Below are positions 60,343 through 64,000 of a stretch of 64,000 bases of DNA, piece by piece. The stretch is from CAZOWL01 sp964583605 (lineage in GTDB: Bacteria > Pseudomonadota > Gammaproteobacteria > Chromatiales > Chromatiaceae), in contig CAZOWL010000007.1 of the NCBI GenBank assembly GCA_964583605.1, positions 1 through 64,000 on the forward strand. The letters run 5' to 3'. Below the pieces are notes generated by a model. The model was not told the DNA's origin. It did no database searches and worked only from the letters and a program-made list of their open reading frames with translations. Position 1 is the stretch's first letter. Every line of letters starts with the position of its first letter. Made by a program: the position numbers and the translations under genes.

Positions 60343-61764
60343 TCAATCGAGGGTCCAGGCGTGGACGGGAAGCCCGATCCGTTGGTGCTCGAGATAGGCA
60401 CGGGTGAGGGCGATCATGTCGGGGCCATGGCGGGCGACCCACCGCCGCTGCCAGATCGCGCCCGTTTGGCGAGCATCATTCCGCGCGCGTATGATCCCGA
60501 GGTAGGTCTCAATGTCAGAGGGGCTGGCGCCGGACGCCAGTAATCCTGAGGCGGCCCGGGGAAGCAGATCGCGGTCAATAATCTCGACGACCGGGTGGGT
60601 GCGGCCGTCCAGCCATGGTAGGTCGGCGGTAAGACCCTTGCGCGCGGCCTCATAGAAGGCGCGATGCGCCTCAGCAAAGCTCAGCTGTTGCTCGGGCGGC
60701 GTGGGCTCGTTGATTAGGGAAACGGCTGCACCGTAGTACAAGGCGGCGTTGGCGATGCAATCGGCAAGTGTCGGGCCAGAAGGCATGACACGGTGCTCGA
60801 TGCGCACATGTGGTCGGCCGTCGTCGTCGAAGCCGATAAGCGGTCGGTTCCAGCGCCAAATTGTCCCGTTGTGCAGGCGGAGATGGGCGAGTTGTTCTGG
60901 GCGGGTGTCGAGCAATTGGGGCAGGAGCGGTGGATAACGCGAGAGATTAGCCTCAAACGTCTCCAATATGGAGCGCTCCACGTAGCGAAAGCCAAAATTG
61001 ACGCGCTCGCTGAGCACCGGGCCGCCCACCGATACGGCCTGCTCGAAGAGAGGGATACGGGTTTCCTCCCAGAGATCCCGTCCGAAGAGATAAGGAGAGT
61101 TCGCGCTGATCGCGATCAACGGGGCCGAAAGGATCTTCGAGGCATTGTAGAGTCTACCGGCAAGTCGCGCTGGGATCTTCAGGTGCAGCTGGAAAGAGGT
61201 GGCTGCTGCCTCCAGCATGACGTCTTCCCACGCCATCTCGAGGCGATCTCGTCCCGTGATGACCAGCCTCAGGGGTCGGCCCCGGCGTAGGCTAAAGATC
61301 TGGTCATTGAGGGCCATGTACCGCTTTCGCGGCGTCATGTTCGCTATCACGAGATGCTCCGGACGCACCGTCGGCAGGATTCCGAACATGGCGAGCTTGG
61401 TTTCAAGCGTTTCAGCCACTCGTTGACAGCGCCCCCAGAGGGCCGTCAAATCGTCGGCGAGCTGGCTCAGTGCCGGACCGCGCAGCGGACGGGGTGGGCA
61501 GTTGATCTCAGCATTGAAGGTCGCGAGCTCCGGCACGACGAGCGGATCGGCTAGCCGTTCTAGAAGGCTCTCTACGACCGGTGCCGGAGTCGCGTCGGAG
61601 GCGAGAAGCCAAACCTCAATCTCGAAACCGACTGTTGGGGGCCCGTCTGAGAGGGTGCCATCCTCAAGCCAGGTCCCGAGTAAAGCCGTCTCTTGCTTGA
61701 GACGCGACGCGAAGGCATCGAAATCAGCCTTAGAGAAGTGCGAGGTCGCGATCTCTTGGCCCAT
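60343..61764 (-). CDS. GCS2-type glutamate-cysteine ligase family protein
   Basis: Cytosolic ATP-dependent carboxylate-amine ligase of the GCS2 family, 473 residues from the ATG at 61764. The N-terminal part GPPTVGFEIEVWLLASDATP carries the conserved FEIE pattern, followed by FNAEINCPPRPLRGPAL. The central ALNDQIFSLRRGRPLRLVIT, TSFQLHLKIPARLAGRLYNA and SANSPYLFGRDLWEETRIPL are typical, as is HVRIEHRVMPSGPTLADCIA. It need not make glutathione; many family members are YbdK-like. It ends a minus-strand run with a nucleotidyltransferase, a lyase and a StiP-like protein. Confidence 0.85.
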   Translation of the reverse strand: MGQEIATSHFSKADFDAFASRLKQETALLGTWLEDGTLSDGPPTVGFEIEVWLLASDATPAPVVESLLERLADPLVVPELATFNAEINCPPRPLRGPALSQLADDLTALWGRCQRVAETLETKLAMFGILPTVRPEHLVIANMTPRKRYMALNDQIFSLRRGRPLRLVITGRDRLEMAWEDVMLEAAATSFQLHLKIPARLAGRLYNASKILSAPLIAISANSPYLFGRDLWEETRIPLFEQAVSVGGPVLSERVNFGFRYVERSILETFEANLSRYPPLLPQLLDTRPEQLAHLRLHNGTIWRWNRPLIGFDDDGRPHVRIEHRVMPSGPTLADCIANAALYYGAAVSLINEPTPPEQQLSFAEAHRAFYEAARKGLTADLPWLDGRTHPVVEIIDRDLLPRAASGLLASGASPSDIETYLGIIRARNDARQTGAIWQRRWVARHGPDMIALTRAYLEHQRIGLPVHAWTLD

Positions 61765-61796
61765 CGGAGCACCCCGCTTACGTGTGGTGGTTGCGG

Positions 61797-62459
61797 TTAA
61801 CCTAGCTTTAACACCCGATCGAGCTCTTGTAAACGTGCCGGCGTGCCCACGTCGAGCCAAAGGCCTTTGTGGAGCTCACCCGTCACCTGGCCTCGTGACA
61901 TAGCTTGCCGAAGTACAGGCGCTAAAGGAAAGGCGCCGGGCTTGCAGCCTGCGAACAGCTCGGGGCGATAGACACCTATGCCGCTAAAAGTCGCGCGTGG
62001 GCCTGGCCCGCCTGTAACGGAGTGGTTGTTCAGGGCGAAATCGCCGTCAGGATGGTGCGGCGGGTTCTCAACGAGGACGAGGTGGGCAAGGGACGTTATT
62101 GGCCGATGTAGATTGCGATAGTCAAGATCGCTCCAGATATCCGCATTCACGACCACGAAAGGCTGCGGCCCAAGTAAAGGCAGAGCACGAAAAATCCCAC
62201 CCCCCGTTTCGAGTGCAGGCCGCTCGGGCGAGTAATCGATCGTTATGCCCCAGCGCGAGCCGTCTCCCACGGTCGCCTCGATCTGCTCGCCGAGATACGC
62301 ATGATTGATAACTAGACGCCGAAATCCCGCCGCGGCTAGCCGTTCGACTTGATGTTCGATGAGCGGCTTGCCGCCGGCGAGCAGTAGAGGCTTCGGGACG
62401 TGGTCCGTCAACGGACGCATCCGCTCACCGCGCCCGGCGGCGAGAATCATGGCTCTCAT
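61797..62459 (-). CDS. murU: N-acetylmuramate-1-phosphate uridylyltransferase-like nucleotidyltransferase (MurU)
   Basis: Sugar-1-phosphate nucleotidyltransferase of 220 residues. The N-terminal signature MRAMILAAGRGERMRPLTDH and KPLIEHQVERLAAAGFRRLV are typical, as are VVVNADIWSDLDY (metal-binding Asp) and LHKGLWLDVGTPARLQELD. This pattern fits MurU (peptidoglycan recycling) and related mannose-1-phosphate guanylyltransferases. The usual partner amgK is not adjacent; GCS2 and a CitE-like gene flank it. Confident at family level. Confidence 0.83.
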   Translation of the reverse strand: MRAMILAAGRGERMRPLTDHVPKPLLLAGGKPLIEHQVERLAAAGFRRLVINHAYLGEQIEATVGDGSRWGITIDYSPERPALETGGGIFRALPLLGPQPFVVVNADIWSDLDYRNLHRPITSLAHLVLVENPPHHPDGDFALNNHSVTGGPGPRATFSGIGVYRPELFAGCKPGAFPLAPVLRQAMSRGQVTGELHKGLWLDVGTPARLQELDRVLKLG

Positions 62460-62537
62460 TTGCTATTGCGTGAGGGCCAACGTCGGCATGGCCTTTCACA
62501 CGCCTGAAGTCCATCGAAGGCGAGTCCCTGTCGACAT

Positions 62538-63479
62538 TCAGGGGCAGCCATACACCGACGCTCGCTCAAGTACCCGCTCGGCCCACTTAGAGTGCGTGCT
62601 CGGTTCCACCATCTGCCCGTGTGAGAGAAAGACCGCCGGGGCATCGACGGCTAGGATCTCCCTCGCTAGCCCAAGCTCGCTTTCGGACACGCGATATTCT
62701 TCCTCGATCGTGGCCAGTTGGGTCGGGTGGATCGCGGTCTTGGACCAGAGTCCGTGGACGATATCGAGCTGTACCTCGACCCGCAGGATCTCGGGTGTGT
62801 CGACATGCTCAAAGACCGGTGAGGAGAGCTCGAAACCAGCGGGGCGAAAGATCACGATCAGATCATTGATAATGGTGCGTAACGGTGTCTCATAGAGTGT
62901 CACCTGCTTAGGGCGCTTGAGACCGAGCCGGTGCAGGATGTCGTTACCACCGATGCGCAGGCACAAGATGCGGTTGCCGAGATCATGTAGAGATCGGCTC
63001 AGGTGTTCGAGACGCGAGCGCGAGAAGACGATGTCCGTCTCGAGGGTCGGCATCAACAGGAGCCCAGCCTGCCCGACAGCCAATTCGGCGTAGCGCGGCA
63101 AGGCGTTCTCATCGATCTTTGGTAGCACTAGGCCGTCCATGTTGGCAATGCCGTCCATGGCGAGGATCTCTTCCAGCACCTGGGGACTGCGTACCCGGAT
63201 GAAGCGCCGCAGCGTGACCGGTGTCAGCCGAGGCAGCACGCGGCGGAGGTTGTCCAATGCGGTGGGCAGGTCGCGCTCGTGGACGGCATCCTCAGTGCAG
63301 ACAATCACGGAGCGCAACGCAGGGAGACTGACCTGATTGAGCACGCCCAGGAGGTCAAGGCGGGTTGCCGGTACATAGAGTGACGCCCCGAGGGTCATGT
63401 AGCGGGTCGTCTGTCGCGAATCGATCGCTAGATCGTGCTGCTCCGCTGAATCTCTCGGGGCATCAGTCCCACTACGCAT
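62538..63479 (-). CDS. HpcH/HpaI aldolase/citrate lyase-like protein
   Basis: TIM-barrel lyase of 313 residues, related to CitE. The barrel shows TLGASLYVPATRLDLLGVLN, LRSVIVCTEDAVHERDLP, TLRRFIRVRSPQVLEEILAM, LVLPKIDENALPRYAELAV, LLMPTLETDIVFSRSRLEHL and NRILCLRIGGNDILHRLGL. Catalytic Glu and Asp fit the CitE fold. It follows the StiP-like gene by 12 bases, and a GAGGG lies 8 bases before its ATG. In other bacteria this lyase and StiP occur together in tellurite-resistance-linked biosynthetic clusters, so they probably act in one pathway. Confidence 0.8.
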   Translation of the reverse strand: MRSGTDAPRDSAEQHDLAIDSRQTTRYMTLGASLYVPATRLDLLGVLNQVSLPALRSVIVCTEDAVHERDLPTALDNLRRVLPRLTPVTLRRFIRVRSPQVLEEILAMDGIANMDGLVLPKIDENALPRYAELAVGQAGLLLMPTLETDIVFSRSRLEHLSRSLHDLGNRILCLRIGGNDILHRLGLKRPKQVTLYETPLRTIINDLIVIFRPAGFELSSPVFEHVDTPEILRVEVQLDIVHGLWSKTAIHPTQLATIEEEYRVSESELGLAREILAVDAPAVFLSHGQMVEPSTHSKWAERVLERASVYGCP

Positions 63480-63491
63480 TACAACATGCCC

Positions 63492-64000
63492 TCAATCGAT
63501 GGTCCGGATGAAGGCGGCCGCATTGAAAGGCATGTACGGGTCAAGACTTATCGGGATGCCCTTCTGCCGCGCGAGCCATCGAAGGTGGGCGACGTCGGGG
63601 AGTGTCGAGTCGCGCAGTAGCAGTCTCGCGGGTACGCGACGCAGCATGACGCGGGTTGCCTCGGCTACGCCGGGCTTGATGTGATTGAGCTCAGCGATTT
63701 GGTAAACCTCCTGCCATCGTTCGACGCAGATCGCGGTCATCCGGCGGCGCTCCGCGCGCTGCTGCGATGGCAGTGGGCCCAGCGGCGCGTTGGTCATGAG
63801 GCCACTGATTTCATCGAGGAACCAATTGGTCTGGTCGTGGCCCCGCAGCCCGTCATAGAGGATACAGCCGTGGAACTGTCCTGGTCCGATCTGCTCGTTG
63901 AGGATGCTGCGAGAGACGAGACCAGAGACGACAGCATTGAGAACACCGGATGGTATAGCATAGTCATCGTACGTCGCCGCGACATCAGCACTGCCGCCAA
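63492..64000 (-). CDS. StiP/PRTase-type protein, C-terminal part (runs off the window)
   Basis: Only the last 169 codons are in the window; the frame is open to base 64000. The readable part resembles the C-terminal half of cysteine protease StiP/PRTase_1 family proteins: SADVAATYDDYAIPSGVLNA, VVSGLVSRSILNEQIGPGQF, HGCILYDGLRGHDQTNWFLD, LNHIKPGVAEATRVMLRRVP, LLRDSTLPDVAHLRWLARQK and GIPISLDPYMPFNAAAFIRT. A shorter ATG-initiated frame from 63797 is only the internal start of this gene. The assignment is from memory of the family and needs the upstream half. Confidence 0.7.
   Translation of the reverse strand, partial: GGSADVAATYDDYAIPSGVLNAVVSGLVSRSILNEQIGPGQFHGCILYDGLRGHDQTNWFLDEISGLMTNAPLGPLPSQQRAERRRMTAICVERWQEVYQIAELNHIKPGVAEATRVMLRRVPARLLLRDSTLPDVAHLRWLARQKGIPISLDPYMPFNAAAFIRTID

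Noticed and set aside
63794..64000. A 68-codon minus-strand ORF at the window end
   Set aside because: Another minus-strand frame over the same bases continues into the StiP-like protein with family motifs, so this one is a shadow.
1..64000. tRNA genes or CRISPR arrays
   Set aside because: I looked for T-loop-like GTTCGA-type motifs within paired arms and for evenly spaced short repeats; none was convincing. The only short dispersed repeat is the 125-bp element, which is not regularly spaced.

Overview
The window looks like part of the chromosome of a GC-rich gammaproteobacterium. The support is the gene order (dnaA / rpmH-rnpA-yidD-yidC-mnmE, uvrC-pgsA, yebC-ruvC-ruvA, zapD-yacG, lptM-lysA), a complete type II secretion cluster, and proteins such as ZapD, YacG, QueF and MurU. 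A Chromatiales-like organism is a guess; nothing read here fixes the order or genus. I found no rRNA, tRNA, CRISPR array, transposase, integrase or phage gene.

Layout. 0.15-4.8 kb: envelope genes (EnvC-like hydrolase activator, C-terminal processing protease, DJ-1/YajL-like protein, WecA/WbpL-like prenyl-phosphate sugar transferase). 5.1-16.3 kb: one co-directional type II secretion cluster, gspE-F-G-H-I-J-K-L-M-C(N)-D, with mostly overlapping stop/start codons. 16.4-22.5 kb: a TauE/SafE-like exporter, a dynamin-like protein whose GTPase motifs are degenerate, a bufferin (copper-binding RiPP) operon damaged by an internal deletion, and small envelope proteins. 22.6-31 kb: pgsA, uvrC, a YbaK-like deacylase, an orphan TRAP transporter pair, folD and a di-haem peroxidase. 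31-41 kb: a large DUF4407-type coiled-coil membrane protein, bioA, a GT5 glucan synthase with a GH13 hydrolase, lptM-lysA and a methyltransferase. 41.4-45.4 kb: exopolysaccharide precursor genes (epimerase, UDP-sugar dehydrogenase, initiating sugar transferase). 45.4-54.6 kb: FGGY kinase, queF, yacG, zapD, yebC-ruvC-ruvA, an FGE-fold protein, a retropepsin-like protease and acetolactate synthase. 54.6-60.2 kb: a probable replication origin, dnaA, and rpmH-rnpA-yidD-yidC-mnmE. 60.3-64 kb: a minus-strand run of a GCS2-type ligase, a MurU-like nucleotidyltransferase, an HpcH/HpaI-type lyase and the C-terminal part of a StiP-family protein, which runs off the window.

The most striking non-coding feature is a roughly 125-bp element present in seven copies, in both orientations, all in the first 41.4 kb and all at gene boundaries. 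Its right half is a long imperfect palindrome. Two copies supply the stop codon of the flanking gene, and one appears to supply the start codon and N-terminal codons of gspD. Other points are the bufB/bufC deletion, the pseudo-GTPase, an rnpA gene with no ATG/GTG/TTG start (probably CTG), a DnaA-box cluster where dnaN would normally follow dnaA, and a cysteine-rich insert in acetolactate synthase. All family assignments were made by reading motifs; no database search was run.
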